A DNA stretch of 64,000 nucleotides from JAFGCN01 sp964547015 (GTDB taxonomy: Archaea; Aenigmatarchaeota; Aenigmatarchaeia; QMZS01): the NCBI GenBank assembly GCA_964547015.1, contig CAZJKT010000001.1, positions 1-64,000 of the forward strand, written 5' to 3'. The translations under genes were made by a program, and so were the position numbers. Below the pieces are notes generated by a model. It saw only the letters and a list, made by a program, of their open reading frames with translations, did not search any database and was not told the origin of the DNA. Position 1 is the first letter of the stretch; the number at the start of each line of letters is the position of its first letter. Positions 50,850 through 62,395 of this stretch are shown here, one piece after another.

Positions 50850-51527
50850 TCAAGCTTCAAGCTCAGAAATCTTCCCAAAAAAATACTGCTTGAATTCCTC
50901 AAGCCATATTTCCCGGGTTGTGGCTCTTTTCTCGTTCCCTGCCCCGGATTTGTAGTATTTAAACTGGTGGCTTAAGCCTTCAATTTCAAACTTTTTTCTC
51001 TGGGATTTTAGCAGTTCTATTTCAGGCCTTAATTCGGGAATTCCAAAAAGGTCTAAGTAGCCCAAAATAAGCTTCTCGTCATTGCTGAGGCTTATTCCCA
51101 CTTCCTTGAGCTTGTATTTTTCAAAGTCGGAGGCAGTTATGGCGCAGAATCTGACTTTTGATTTCTGGAAGTCCCTTGTTTGGGGCTTTTGTCGCAGGTA
51201 TTTTATTGCCAAATACGCGTAAATCGAATGCGGGTCAAGGTCTCCGAAGTAGCGGACTTTTTTGTCCCTAAACCGCCGCAGGTCATCAAGGAGCCTTTTT
51301 GAGGGGATGCCTCTGCTGCACACCATAAGCGCGGCTTGAGGGCTCAGCCCTATATGTTTTACTGCAAGCTCAAACATATGCTCTTTTTCAAACACAAGAA
51401 TATATTTGGGGGAAACAGGGTTTCCATAGGAAATATAGCTGTCAAGGACATTATCTATATCTCGGCTCTCTTCTAGCATTCCAATTACTTTCTTTGAAAG
51501 CTCCTGCCAATCTTTTTGCAAAACCAT
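50850..51527 (-). CDS. Stand-alone Toprim-domain protein (topoisomerase VI-A-like)
   Basis: A 225-residue protein with a Toprim-like core: YILVFEKEHMFELAVKHIG (Glu), then KVRYFGDLDPHSIYAYLAIK (DLD, as the DxD of Spo11/TopoVIA). It lacks the winged-helix 5Y-CAP domain with catalytic Tyr, so it is not a full topoisomerase. It may be a nuclease or a DNA-binding relative. Function unknown; a neighbouring base-excision gene is divergent. Confidence 0.7.
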   Translation of the reverse strand: MVLQKDWQELSKKVIGMLEESRDIDNVLDSYISYGNPVSPKYILVFEKEHMFELAVKHIGLSPQAALMVCSRGIPSKRLLDDLRRFRDKKVRYFGDLDPHSIYAYLAIKYLRQKPQTRDFQKSKVRFCAITASDFEKYKLKEVGISLSNDEKLILGYLDLFGIPELRPEIELLKSQRKKFEIEGLSHQFKYYKSGAGNEKRATTREIWLEEFKQYFFGKISELEA

Positions 51528-51684
51528 ACTATTGCTATTATATGTTTTTTTGGATATTTAAGCATTGGGAATTTTAAGGCGGATTTTGGTCAAAAAAGCT
51601 AAAAAAAGCCAAATAATCCCGGAAAATCAAAAAGGAGGTTGACCGCCCCCTGCATAAACACTAATTTATGCCGCATATAAATCT

Positions 51685-52332
51685 ATGAAACCGAATGTGG
51701 ATGCCCTTGTAAGGAGGGTTAGGTTGCTCAGAAAGGATGAATGTGTTCGCAGCCTTGCAGACAAGAGAATGGCGGAGTTTGAAGCTGTTTCAAAAAAGCC
51801 TTCAAAAGAAATATTTAAGGAGCTTTGTTTTTGCCTTCTTACCGCAAACTTCAATGCAGAAAGAAGTATCTCCATTCAGGAAAAAGTTGGCAATGGATTT
51901 TTGTCTTGGCCAAAAGATAAGCTGGCCTTAGAGCTTGCCCGGCTTGGGCACAGGTATCCGAATGCGAGAGCTGCATATATATTCGAAGCGCGCAGGTATA
52001 AGGATGGCCTTAAGGAAATTCTGGAAAGGCTGGCAGATGACTTTGAAGCAAGGGAATGGGTGACCTGCAATATTAAGGGCCTTGGATATAAGGAGGCCAG
52101 CCACTTTTTAAGGAATATCGGAAGAAAGAGCCTGGCGATAATTGATTTCCATATTGTTGACCTCCTCGCGAATAATGGCCTTTTAGAGCCGCCAAAAACA
52201 AGGTGCCTTACAAGAAAGAAATATCTTGAGATAGAAAAAGTCCTTGGAAAGATTGGGGAAAAGTCAGGGCTAAGCCAGGGGGAGCTTGATTTGTACCTGT
52301 GGTATATGGAGACAGGAAAAATCCTCAAGTGA
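51685..52332 (+). CDS. ogg: 8-oxoguanine DNA glycosylase/AP lyase (OGG2-like)
   Basis: A 215-residue protein: a helix-hairpin-helix with IKGLGYKEASHFLRNIG, then the catalytic pair KSLAIIDFHIVDLL (Lys of KGLGYKE and Asp of IIDFHI). It matches archaeal OGG2, which removes 8-oxoG in base excision repair, together with Xth at 36615. Confidence 0.92.
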   Translation: MKPNVDALVRRVRLLRKDECVRSLADKRMAEFEAVSKKPSKEIFKELCFCLLTANFNAERSISIQEKVGNGFLSWPKDKLALELARLGHRYPNARAAYIFEARRYKDGLKEILERLADDFEAREWVTCNIKGLGYKEASHFLRNIGRKSLAIIDFHIVDLLANNGLLEPPKTRCLTRKKYLEIEKVLGKIGEKSGLSQGELDLYLWYMETGKILK

Positions 52333-52473
52333 GCGGGATATTATATCTTTTCCGCTATAATATCTGTCCTAGATTTATTATACCAATATGCGATTGCCTG
52401 CGCCTTAGTCTACTTTGCAAAAAACCGCAAAAATCCGATTCTTGGAGGGCGGCTTTCTAAATAGCAAACTCCT

Positions 52474-53337
52474 TCAGGCGCCCAAAAGGATTACGATTGA
52501 GCCCAAAACCATTAACAGTGTGGCGGCAAGCCTCCGTTTGAGGCCTTTTTCCTTTAGCATAATCCCGCCGTAAATCACTGTTAGGACAGAACTTAGCTTT
52601 TTTATAGAGGCGACATAGATTACGAGTGTCATGCTAAAGGCAATCATCTGGAAAAGGTTGGCAATTCCGTTGAAAAATCCTGCCGGGGCAGTAAGCTTCA
52701 GGTTTTTTGGAAGCTCATCAAGGCTTTTGGACTTTAAAGCCATTAGTGGAAAAAGGGATAATGAGAGAAATCCGTTGAGGCATATAACCCAAAAAGCAGC
52801 GGAAGAGTTTGTGAGGCCTACCTTGTCTATGCTTGAGGATATGCTCCAAAGCATAGCTACAATTATCATAAGGCGAGGGCCCTTTTCCTGCAAGATGGCC
52901 TTTATGGGGCTGAAAATGCCTTTTTGGTTCTCTTTGAGGTTGAGCAGATAAGCCCCGGACATGATTAAAAAAACACCTATGAGCCCTAAACCGCTCGGAA
53001 ATTCGCCTAATATCAGTGGGGCGGCGGCTAAAAGAAACAGGGGCTCCATATTGATGAGCGGGATTGAAAGCGAAATATCAGAGGATTTAAGAGCCTTCAT
53101 AAGCAGAATTGTGCTTACGGTGTTTATGGCTCCGCTGAGTAAAAGGGCCACCCAGAACATCGGGCCTAGCGGCGGAATTTCGATAAAAAGCAGAAGCGGA
53201 AATAGAGTCAAAAAAGCAAAAAACCTCAAAGACCATGCCGCGAGGTATTCGTCAACCCTTGAGAGGCTGTTCTTTGACAGGATATCCTTTAGGGATGAGA
53301 AAAATGCAGTGAGAAATGCAAATACGAACCATGCCAT
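52474..53337 (-). CDS. EamA/DMT-family transporter
   Basis: A 287-residue protein with ten membrane segments in two halves of about 140 residues, starting FVFAFLTAFFSSLKDILSKN, and the second half starting at about LMIIVAMLWSISSSIDK. The EamA fold is seen in drug/metabolite exporters. The substrate is unknown. Single gene. Confidence 0.82.
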   Translation of the reverse strand: MAWFVFAFLTAFFSSLKDILSKNSLSRVDEYLAAWSLRFFAFLTLFPLLLFIEIPPLGPMFWVALLLSGAINTVSTILLMKALKSSDISLSIPLINMEPLFLLAAAPLILGEFPSGLGLIGVFLIMSGAYLLNLKENQKGIFSPIKAILQEKGPRLMIIVAMLWSISSSIDKVGLTNSSAAFWVICLNGFLSLSLFPLMALKSKSLDELPKNLKLTAPAGFFNGIANLFQMIAFSMTLVIYVASIKKLSSVLTVIYGGIMLKEKGLKRRLAATLLMVLGSIVILLGA

Positions 53338-53430
53338 TATAATATGAGTGAACTGAAATTAAGCCAGGCTTAGGTGTTTGCTCTCGTCAATCAAATCTGA
53401 GTATTAACAGCCCCACTAAATCCTTACTTA

Positions 53431-54687
53431 TTAGATCTTATCTTTCCCGACAAAATCCCTCAAAACTTTTGGAACAATTATCGAACCGTCAGCCTGCTGA
53501 TAATTCTCAAGTATGCAGGAAAGCGTCCTTTCGGTAGCTGTTGCAGTGGAATTGAGGGTGTGCAGAACCTGCTTTTCCCCGCCGTACTTTCCCATGCGGA
53601 CATTGAGCTTTCTTGCCTGAAAGTCTGTGCAGTTGGATGCGGAAACAAGTTCCCTGAATGTTTTTTGGGCGGGAAACCATGCCTCAAGGTCGTACTTTTT
53701 TGCGGCATTGTCATTCATGTCCCCGCTTGCAATATTTACAATTCGGTAAGGGAGCTCAAGCTCTCGATATATTTCCTCGGCATTTTTAATCAGCTCTTCG
53801 TGAATATTCCAGGACTCCTCAGGCCTGCAGTAGACAAATTGCTCGACTTTCTCAAACTGGTGGATACGAAATATCCCCTTAGTGTCTTTTCCGTGGCTTC
53901 CCGCTTCTTTTCTAAAGCAGGTTGAAAATCCGGCGTATTTTAAAGGAAGGTCATTTTCCTCAAGCACTTCCCCCGCGTGGAGGGCCGCAAGGGTTTGCTC
54001 TGAGGTTGCAATCATCAAGGCATCCTCCCCTTCAAGGCGATAGAGGGTTTCTTCAAAGTCAGAAAGCTCTGCTGCGCCTCTCATCATTTCAGTTTTCATA
54101 AAAAATGGGGTCCACATAGGGGTGAATCCCTTATCCTGAAGTTTTTTTAGCGCAAAATTAATCAGGGCGAGGTTTAGCATTGCAAGGTCGCCTTTTAGGA
54201 AATAGGTTCTTGCCCCAGAAATCCTCGCCGCCCGCTCAAGCTCGGCAAACCTCTCCACAAGGTCGGCGTGGCCTTTAGGCTCAAAGTCAAACTTTCTTGG
54301 CTCGCCCCATTCCCTTACCGTAGCATTTCCCGCATCGGTTTCAGCGATAGGGACAGATTCATGGAGAATATTGCCGACCTTATACCTTAAGTCATCCCTC
54401 CTTTTGATGAGAGACTCAATTTCGGAATTAAGGCTTGCTATTTGGCCGTCCATTGAGGAGGTCTCTTCCATAAGGTCTTTTGAGTCTTTGCCGTCCCGCT
54501 TCAATAATCCAATCTCCCGGGAAATCCTATTTTTTTCGCATTTGAAATTTTCAAGTGATTTTAGCTTCTCCCTCCACTCGCAGTCAAGCTCAAGTATCCT
54601 GTCAACGATAGAGGGGTCTTTAAACCTCTTTTTTTCGCTTTCTTTGATTATTTCCGGGCATTCCCTAAACATCTTTATGTCGAGCAT
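53431..54687 (-). CDS. serS: Seryl-tRNA synthetase
   Basis: A 418-residue class II synthetase: an N-terminal coiled-coil arm (LKSLENFKCEKNRISREIGL), motif 2 FRKEAGSHGKDTKGIFRIHQ, and motif 3 TLNSTATATERTLSCILENY. This is the standard (bacterial/eukaryotic-type) SerRS rather than the methanogenic one. An ATTTATATAG box lies about 23 nt upstream of the ATG. It charges tRNA-Ser. Confidence 0.95.
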   Translation of the reverse strand: MLDIKMFRECPEIIKESEKKRFKDPSIVDRILELDCEWREKLKSLENFKCEKNRISREIGLLKRDGKDSKDLMEETSSMDGQIASLNSEIESLIKRRDDLRYKVGNILHESVPIAETDAGNATVREWGEPRKFDFEPKGHADLVERFAELERAARISGARTYFLKGDLAMLNLALINFALKKLQDKGFTPMWTPFFMKTEMMRGAAELSDFEETLYRLEGEDALMIATSEQTLAALHAGEVLEENDLPLKYAGFSTCFRKEAGSHGKDTKGIFRIHQFEKVEQFVYCRPEESWNIHEELIKNAEEIYRELELPYRIVNIASGDMNDNAAKKYDLEAWFPAQKTFRELVSASNCTDFQARKLNVRMGKYGGEKQVLHTLNSTATATERTLSCILENYQQADGSIIVPKVLRDFVGKDKI

Positions 54688-54760
54688 AAATAATGAAATA
54701 ATTTATATAGTTTTGCCTTTAGCAATTCTGCCTTAAATCCTGCAAAAATCGGTCCGCAAA

Positions 54761-55603
54761 TCAGCTTGCTTCCCCGTATTTTTCTTTGAGGTGGATTTTT
54801 ATTTTAGCGAGGTCTTTTTCGTCATGGACATTGAAGAGGGGCTGTTCTGTAATATAGCCGAACATTCCTCCGTCTTTGATGAGTTTTGGGTATACATCTT
54901 CCTGCAGGACCCAGCTTACAGTACCTTTAGGGATATAGCTGAATATTTTTTTGTCGCATACTGCCGCAAAAGCCGAAGCGAGCTTTTTGTTTTGGGCTCT
55001 GCCTTCAGCATGGTGGACGATCTGGCTTCCAAGCATTGCAATATTTCCGAGATTTTTTTCATCCCCGTTTGGGGTTGCAAGAAGGGTTACAATGCCTTTG
55101 AATATCCTGCTGTTTATCTCGTGCTTTCTTATTAGGTCTGAGAAGTCTATATCATAATATTGGTCAATAGGCAATATGAGGAATTCCTGATTTAGCCTCT
55201 CTTTTGCAAGCTCAAGAGTCTTTGCGTTTCCAAGCCCGCTTTTCTCTTCAAGATAGGTAATCTCTGCCGTCCCTATATTATCCCCCACATGCCTAAAGCA
55301 GGCGTCAATTACCTCCCTTTGCGCTACTATGAATATTTTTCCAAAAGAGGAGAGCTTCTCAAGAAGTAGGTCTAAGAGTGTTTTAGTCCCGTGGACGGGT
55401 ATTAGGAATTTGAACTTTCCATTTATTTTCAGGTTTTCCGGGTCTCCGCCGCCAAGGATTACAGCGGTTTCAGAATCGCTTAGGTATCGCTGTATGCAGC
55501 TTTCTATAAACTCTGAGCGCGAGCTGAAATTAATATTGTCAATAAGCTTGTCCGCTCTCTTTACAATCTCCGAGTCCACGGTAAGGGAAATCCTCGTTTT
55601 CAT
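54761..55603 (-). CDS. Ribbon-helix-helix plus nucleotidyltransferase fusion
   Basis: A 280-residue protein. The first ~45 residues are an RHH DNA-binding domain (KTRISLTVDSEIVKRADKLI, then SRSEFIESCIQRYL). The rest is a GT-A-like nucleotidyltransferase (AVILGGGDPENLKINGKFKF, where the usual L-A-G-G-x-G-T-R is altered, and EFLILPIDQYYDID). This joins an operator-binding fold to a sugar-nucleotide enzyme. It may sense its ligand and regulate transcription. TATA-like CTTTATATAG (55623-55632) is 25 nt before the ATG. Confidence 0.78.
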   Translation of the reverse strand: MKTRISLTVDSEIVKRADKLIDNINFSSRSEFIESCIQRYLSDSETAVILGGGDPENLKINGKFKFLIPVHGTKTLLDLLLEKLSSFGKIFIVAQREVIDACFRHVGDNIGTAEITYLEEKSGLGNAKTLELAKERLNQEFLILPIDQYYDIDFSDLIRKHEINSRIFKGIVTLLATPNGDEKNLGNIAMLGSQIVHHAEGRAQNKKLASAFAAVCDKKIFSYIPKGTVSWVLQEDVYPKLIKDGGMFGYITEQPLFNVHDEKDLAKIKIHLKEKYGEAS

Positions 55604-55675
55604 AAGGATATATGTGCGTAATCTTTATATAGTAATATTAGGTATTACAATTAAGCATTTAGTAATACTTTTTGG

Positions 55676-55775
55676 NNNNNNNNNNNNNNNNNNNNNNNNN
55701 NNNNNNNNNNNNNNNNNNNNNNNNNNNNNNNNNNNNNNNNNNNNNNNNNNNNNNNNNNNNNNNNNNNNNNNNNNN
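55676..55775. other. Assembly gap (100 N)
   Basis: A run of exactly 100 ambiguous bases between the RHH-nucleotidyltransferase gene and the SRP54 gene. The fixed length suggests an artificial scaffold gap of unknown real size, so linkage across it and the upstream region of SRP54 are unverified. Confidence 0.99.
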
Positions 55776-55798
55776 CAATTTGAAATTTAAGTAATGTT

Positions 55799-57112
55799 AT
55801 GGCAGAAGGATTGTCGGATCGGCTCAGGAGCGTTGTGGGGAAAATTTCCTCAATGGTGGCGCTCTCAGACTCTGAAGTGGACGAGATTGTAAAAGATTTG
55901 CAAAGGGCCCTTCTTTCTGCGGATGTTGATGTGGATATTGTTTTTGAGCTTTCCGAAACGATAAAAAAGAAGGCAAAAAATCCCCCCGAAGCTGGAGTTT
56001 CAAAAAGGGAATATGTGACAAAGCTGATTTATGATGAGCTCGTGAATATTTTGGGCGAGGGCTTGGGCGCGGATAAGGGGGCGGCCCTTAAGCTTGAGCC
56101 GCACAGGATTATGCTTCTTGGGCTTTTTGGCTCGGGAAAAACTACAACTGTCGGAAAGCTCGCATATTTTTATAAGTCGCGGGGGATGAAGGTTGCGGTT
56201 GTAGGGTGCGACTTTTCAAGGCCGGCGGCTTTTGAGCAGCTAAAGCAGGTGTCTGAAAAAATAGGCGTGCCTGTTATAAACGGAAAAGACCCAAAAGCCG
56301 CGGCAAAAGAAATTGAGAAATACAAAGAGCATGTAATTATAGTTGACACAGCGGGAAGGGATGCTCTGGACAAGCATCTTTTGGAGGAAATAAAAAATCT
56401 GGACAATGCATTTTCGCCCGGAGAGAAATATCTTGTGATTCCGGCGGAGCTTGGGCAGGAATCAAGGAGGCAGGCGGAGGAATTCAAAAAGGCATTGAGC
56501 ATTACCGGTATTATTGTAACAAGGATGGACTCGACAGCAAAAGGGGGCGCAACTCTTGCCGCCTGCCGGATTGCAGGAGCTAAAGTAAAGTTCCTTGCTG
56601 TTGGGGAAAAGCCCGCGGATATGGAGCAGTATATTCCAGAAAGATTTGTATCGCGGCTGTTGGGTTTTGGGGATTTGCAGACCCTTCTTGAAAAGTTCAA
56701 GGGACAGGAAAAGGAGGCGGAAAAAATTGCAAAGGGCGAATTGGACCTCAACCTGTTCTACACACAAATTCTTGAGATGCAAAAGCAGGGCTCGATAAAA
56801 AAACTGCTCGATATGATTCCGGGATTTGGGTCAATGAAACTTCCGACAGAGGCCCTTGATGTCGGCGAGGAGAAGATGAAAAAATGGAAGTATGTAATTG
56901 ACTCGATGACGCCCCAAGAGAGGGAAACTCCAGAAATCATAAAGAGTTCTCGGGTTGAGAGGATTGCCAAAGGCAGTGGGACAAAAGTGCAGGATGTAAA
57001 TGAGCTTTTGAGCAACTTCAAGAAGATGAAAAAAATGATGAAAATGATGAGCCCTTCAAAACTTCAGAAGTTTCGGGGAATGGGCGATATTTCAAAGATG
57101 TTTGGGAAGTAA
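55799..57112 (+). CDS. srp54: Signal recognition particle 54-kDa protein
   Basis: A 437-residue protein: an N domain, the G domain with P-loop LGLFGSGKTTTVGKLAYFY, VDTAGRDALDKHL (G3), a G4 segment VTRMDSTAKGG (TKxD is usual; here Lys is Arg), and the helical M domain with MIPGFGSMKLPTEAL, then a Met- and Lys-rich tail (KKMKKMMKMMSPSKLQ). It binds the 7S RNA and signal peptides for co-translational export. No SRP RNA gene was seen in the window. Confidence 0.94.
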   Translation: MAEGLSDRLRSVVGKISSMVALSDSEVDEIVKDLQRALLSADVDVDIVFELSETIKKKAKNPPEAGVSKREYVTKLIYDELVNILGEGLGADKGAALKLEPHRIMLLGLFGSGKTTTVGKLAYFYKSRGMKVAVVGCDFSRPAAFEQLKQVSEKIGVPVINGKDPKAAAKEIEKYKEHVIIVDTAGRDALDKHLLEEIKNLDNAFSPGEKYLVIPAELGQESRRQAEEFKKALSITGIIVTRMDSTAKGGATLAACRIAGAKVKFLAVGEKPADMEQYIPERFVSRLLGFGDLQTLLEKFKGQEKEAEKIAKGELDLNLFYTQILEMQKQGSIKKLLDMIPGFGSMKLPTEALDVGEEKMKKWKYVIDSMTPQERETPEIIKSSRVERIAKGSGTKVQDVNELLSNFKKMKKMMKMMSPSKLQKFRGMGDISKMFGK

Positions 57113-57202
57113 TCGGCCGGCGGCAAAGAATAAGGCCGGTTGAGCTGAATATAAGGAAAACTTCCCTATATGGTCTATATATGCCTTTAGGAGTATTACT
57201 AT

Positions 57203-57775
57203 ATGGATTGTGGACAGATTAGGGATGATGTCTTTTTGGTGGTTTTATTGGGTGTGGTTTACGGCCCCAAAACAGGCAAAGTCTTAATCGGGCGGCGCGA
57301 AAATGACCCCTATATAAAGGCGCTTTCATGGAGCTTTCCCGGAGGCAGGGCGGGACATAATGCCGGCCTTGAAGAGAGCCTAAAAGAGAGCATAAAGAAA
57401 AAAACAGGGATTAGTGTAAGTGTTGGGAAGGTTATTTTTGCAAAGACCTATCCCGAGAACAGAAAAATTCTCTCAATTTATTATCTGTGCGAGCCTGCTG
57501 AGGGGTCCGGAGATTTAGCGGCCGCTCCAATTGGAAAGCCAAAAAGCGGATTTGTTGAGCTAAAGTGGGTTAAGCCAGAAGAAATTTCGGATTATTTCAC
57601 GACCTCATACCACCCAAATCTTGAAAAAATAATAGGGTATCTAAAAAGAGGGCTCAATAGATGGAGGTATACCCCCAAATCAGTTAGGGCTGAGGCAAGA
57701 CTAATCGGGCTGATAGGTATTATAATGCCCTTAAAAACCCTAATACTAAGAGAATTATGGCTGAGCGAAAGTTAG
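57203..57775 (+). CDS. Nudix-domain protein with degenerate box
   Basis: A 190-residue protein with a Nudix fold: VVLLGVVYGPKTGKVLIGRR at the N-terminus, SWSFPGGRAGHNAGLEESL and then KESIKKKTGI where the catalytic REUXEE should be. The Glu pair is replaced by Lys, so metal binding is likely impaired. An extension of about 40 residues at the C-terminus is unusual (LIGLIGIIMPLKTL). It overlaps the next gene's start by 19 nt. Confidence 0.7.
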   Translation: MDCGQIRDDVFLVVLLGVVYGPKTGKVLIGRRENDPYIKALSWSFPGGRAGHNAGLEESLKESIKKKTGISVSVGKVIFAKTYPENRKILSIYYLCEPAEGSGDLAAAPIGKPKSGFVELKWVKPEEISDYFTTSYHPNLEKIIGYLKRGLNRWRYTPKSVRAEARLIGLIGIIMPLKTLILRELWLSES

Positions 57776-58098
57776 ATATTCTGATTAAGACAAGAGACAA
57801 GGCGCTGATATTTTATATGCTTGGGGGCTCGACGCACCTGAACAAAACCCCGATAAGGGCAGGGGGCAACGCAAAGCTAATATATAAAGGAAGCCTCTGC
57901 CATAAAAGCAGGGAACTGCCTGAAATTGCGAAGTTTGTGCTTGTATTTGATGAGTCTGTGGATGTTCCTGAAGCCTCAAATTGGCTTTATGAAAAAATTA
58001 AGGGCCGGACAGAAGAGCTTAATTTTGGGGGAAAGCGCATTGCAGTGAATAAGGAGGAAATTTCTGAGATTATTGAAAAGGAGCTTAGCGAGTGGTAG
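57757..58098 (+). CDS. Hypothetical protein
   Basis: A 113-residue protein, starting MAERKLDILIKTRDKALIFY, with a central LCHKSRELPEIAKFVLVFDE and a C-terminal helix. I do not recognise it. It is likely translated from the same transcript as the Nudix gene, whose 3' end it overlaps. It stops about 80 nt from the end of 23S rRNA on the opposite strand. Confidence 0.6.
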   Translation: MAERKLDILIKTRDKALIFYMLGGSTHLNKTPIRAGGNAKLIYKGSLCHKSRELPEIAKFVLVFDESVDVPEASNWLYEKIKGRTEELNFGGKRIAVNKEEISEIIEKELSEW

Positions 58099-58180
58099 TT
58101 ATTTCCCGATATTTGTTTATCTGAATAGAGAGATAACTCCGTTTATAAAACTAATTAAAATCCAAAATTTAGAACTTTAA

Positions 58181-58204
58181 GCAGGTATAATGATTAAAGC
58201 ACCT

Positions 58205-58213
<9 letters not shown>
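58181..58213 (-). other. Left half of the 23S processing stem
   Basis: GCAGGTATAATG (58181-58192) and ACCTATTTGTTGC (58201-58213) pair perfectly with CATTATACCTGC (61063-61074) and GCAACAAATAGGT (61041-61053). The two helices are separated by 8-9 unpaired bases on each side, which could be the bulges cut by the splicing endonuclease to release pre-23S rRNA. Confidence 0.85.
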
Positions 58214-61040
<2,827 letters not shown>

Positions 61041-61049
<9 letters not shown>

Positions 61050-61074
61050 AGGTGTCACTTCTCATTATACCTGC
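61041..61074 (-). other. Right half of the 23S processing stem
   Basis: The partner of 58181-58213. The inner helix is 13 bp and the outer helix 12 bp, both perfect, with internal spacer TGTCACTTCT on this side. Archaeal pre-rRNA is usually circularised through such stems. Confidence 0.85.
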
Positions 61075-61363
61075 TTCGTTCATCAAGTGAGCATTAACTG
61101 CTTCACTCTTGCAGGATAGCCTAGTCTACTTAGGAAACCCATTTAATTAGATGGCTAAAATTAATAAATCATTATAAATGAGCCTTAACTTTATATTGGA
61201 ATATAGAACTTGGATACTATTTGCCGGGGCTTATCGTATTTCCGCTTTAAATTGGGCTAAAGGCGTGTTTAGAGGGTGTTTGGGGGTTTTTATGGGTTTT
61301 AGCCGCTTTGGAGCCAAATAATATTCCAGGCAAAGAGCATATCCGAATATGCAGTAAAAGACT
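61075..61363. other. Intergenic region upstream of 23S rRNA
   Basis: About 290 bases without a gene. It includes TATA-like AT-rich sequence (ATTTATAATGATTTATT on the minus strand, near 61170) that could drive 23S rRNA. No 16S or tRNA gene is visible. Confidence 0.5.
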
Positions 61364-61398
61364 TCAAAACACCAAAAACCACGCCAAAAGCCCCAAAA
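61364..61398. repeat. 35-bp direct repeat, distal copy
   Basis: TCAAAACACCAAAAACCACG continuing to CCCCAAAA, identical to 62396-62430, which is the last 35 bases of the DUF92 gene including its stop codon. The distance between copies is 1032 bp and the hypothetical gene 61475-62311 lies between them. Confidence 0.95.
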
Positions 61399-61474
61399 AA
61401 GGCTTGCCGCATAAGTAGCTTTTCATTTCAGGTAGACTCCCCTTTCTGATAAGGGAATTTTGGAAATTCGTGCT

Positions 61475-62311
61475 TTATTCCTCCGTGAGCTGTTTAGGAG
61501 AGACCTTCTGGCCGAGGCTTGTGTCTGTCAATTCGGGAGGGTTGGCTGAAACAAAGCCTATGGGGATTTCTGCGCTCTTTTTTCGCCTTTCTCTGAGTCT
61601 TTCATTCGGACGCAAGTGGCGCTCATATTCTTTGTAAAGAGAATAAGGGAGTGCTCTTGCGCGTTGCACAACTTCCTCGGAATCAGAAATCAAGACGATA
61701 TCATAAAAACCTTCAAGATTGGGATCACCCTTCAATGAGTGTGAATCAATATATCTTACTATAGCCTTAAGCTCTCTTGCAATCTGCACTCCGCCAGGTT
61801 GCATATCCTCAATACTCAGATACTTCGAGCTTTCGGGTTCTTTATAGCTGTCAAAACTCGTAACAACTTTGGAGGGGTCATTAGGAAACCAGTGATGCTC
61901 TTGAGGTATATCGAGTCTTGGAAGGTCTATGCCTGTGGCTTTCTGAATCAGGAGCCTTGCTTCCGGCTCATCTGTTACCAGCCTGTTTCCGTCGATAACA
62001 TAATAAGAAGTGTTTGTTCTATGGTAGGATTCCTCCGCCCATATGCAATTTGGGTATCCTCCCTTGTGAACCTGCTGGACACCCTTCCTTTCATCTCTTT
62101 CCCGGGCAATAGTTATGCCCCCAAAACGGTAGAATTCTATTGTTTCCCCCACACAGCCGTTAACGCCAAAATGCGTATCCCTATACACTTCGTCTCTAAT
62201 CAAATGTCCTATATCACTGCCTTCGAGAGCCTCATCCAATTGGCGAAAAAGATATTTCATATTAGAACTCAGCTCTAGTTCTGCTTCAAATTCTTTTGAG
62301 ATTACTGGCAT
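61475..62311 (-). CDS. Hypothetical protein on a repeat-flanked insert
   Basis: About 278 residues, starting MPVISKEFEAELELSSNMKY. It is soluble with no signal or membrane helix. HTHFG-like and RFGGITIARERDE segments suggest an alpha/beta fold; the C-terminus is basic (RPNERLRERRKKSAE). I do not recognise it. AGGTGA lies 6 nt before the ATG at 62311, an unusually clear ribosome-binding site for this genome. An in-frame GTG at 62320 lies inside that sequence and is less likely the start. No integrase is present on the insert. Confidence 0.6.
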   Translation of the reverse strand: MPVISKEFEAELELSSNMKYLFRQLDEALEGSDIGHLIRDEVYRDTHFGVNGCVGETIEFYRFGGITIARERDERKGVQQVHKGGYPNCIWAEESYHRTNTSYYVIDGNRLVTDEPEARLLIQKATGIDLPRLDIPQEHHWFPNDPSKVVTSFDSYKEPESSKYLSIEDMQPGGVQIARELKAIVRYIDSHSLKGDPNLEGFYDIVLISDSEEVVQRARALPYSLYKEYERHLRPNERLRERRKKSAEIPIGFVSANPPELTDTSLGQKVSPKQLTEE

Positions 62312-62395
62312 TTTATTCACCTAATTATAATTAGTCCAATTATATAAATAGCATTATATCCTGAAATATCCTATATTTAACCGCACATTTACCGC

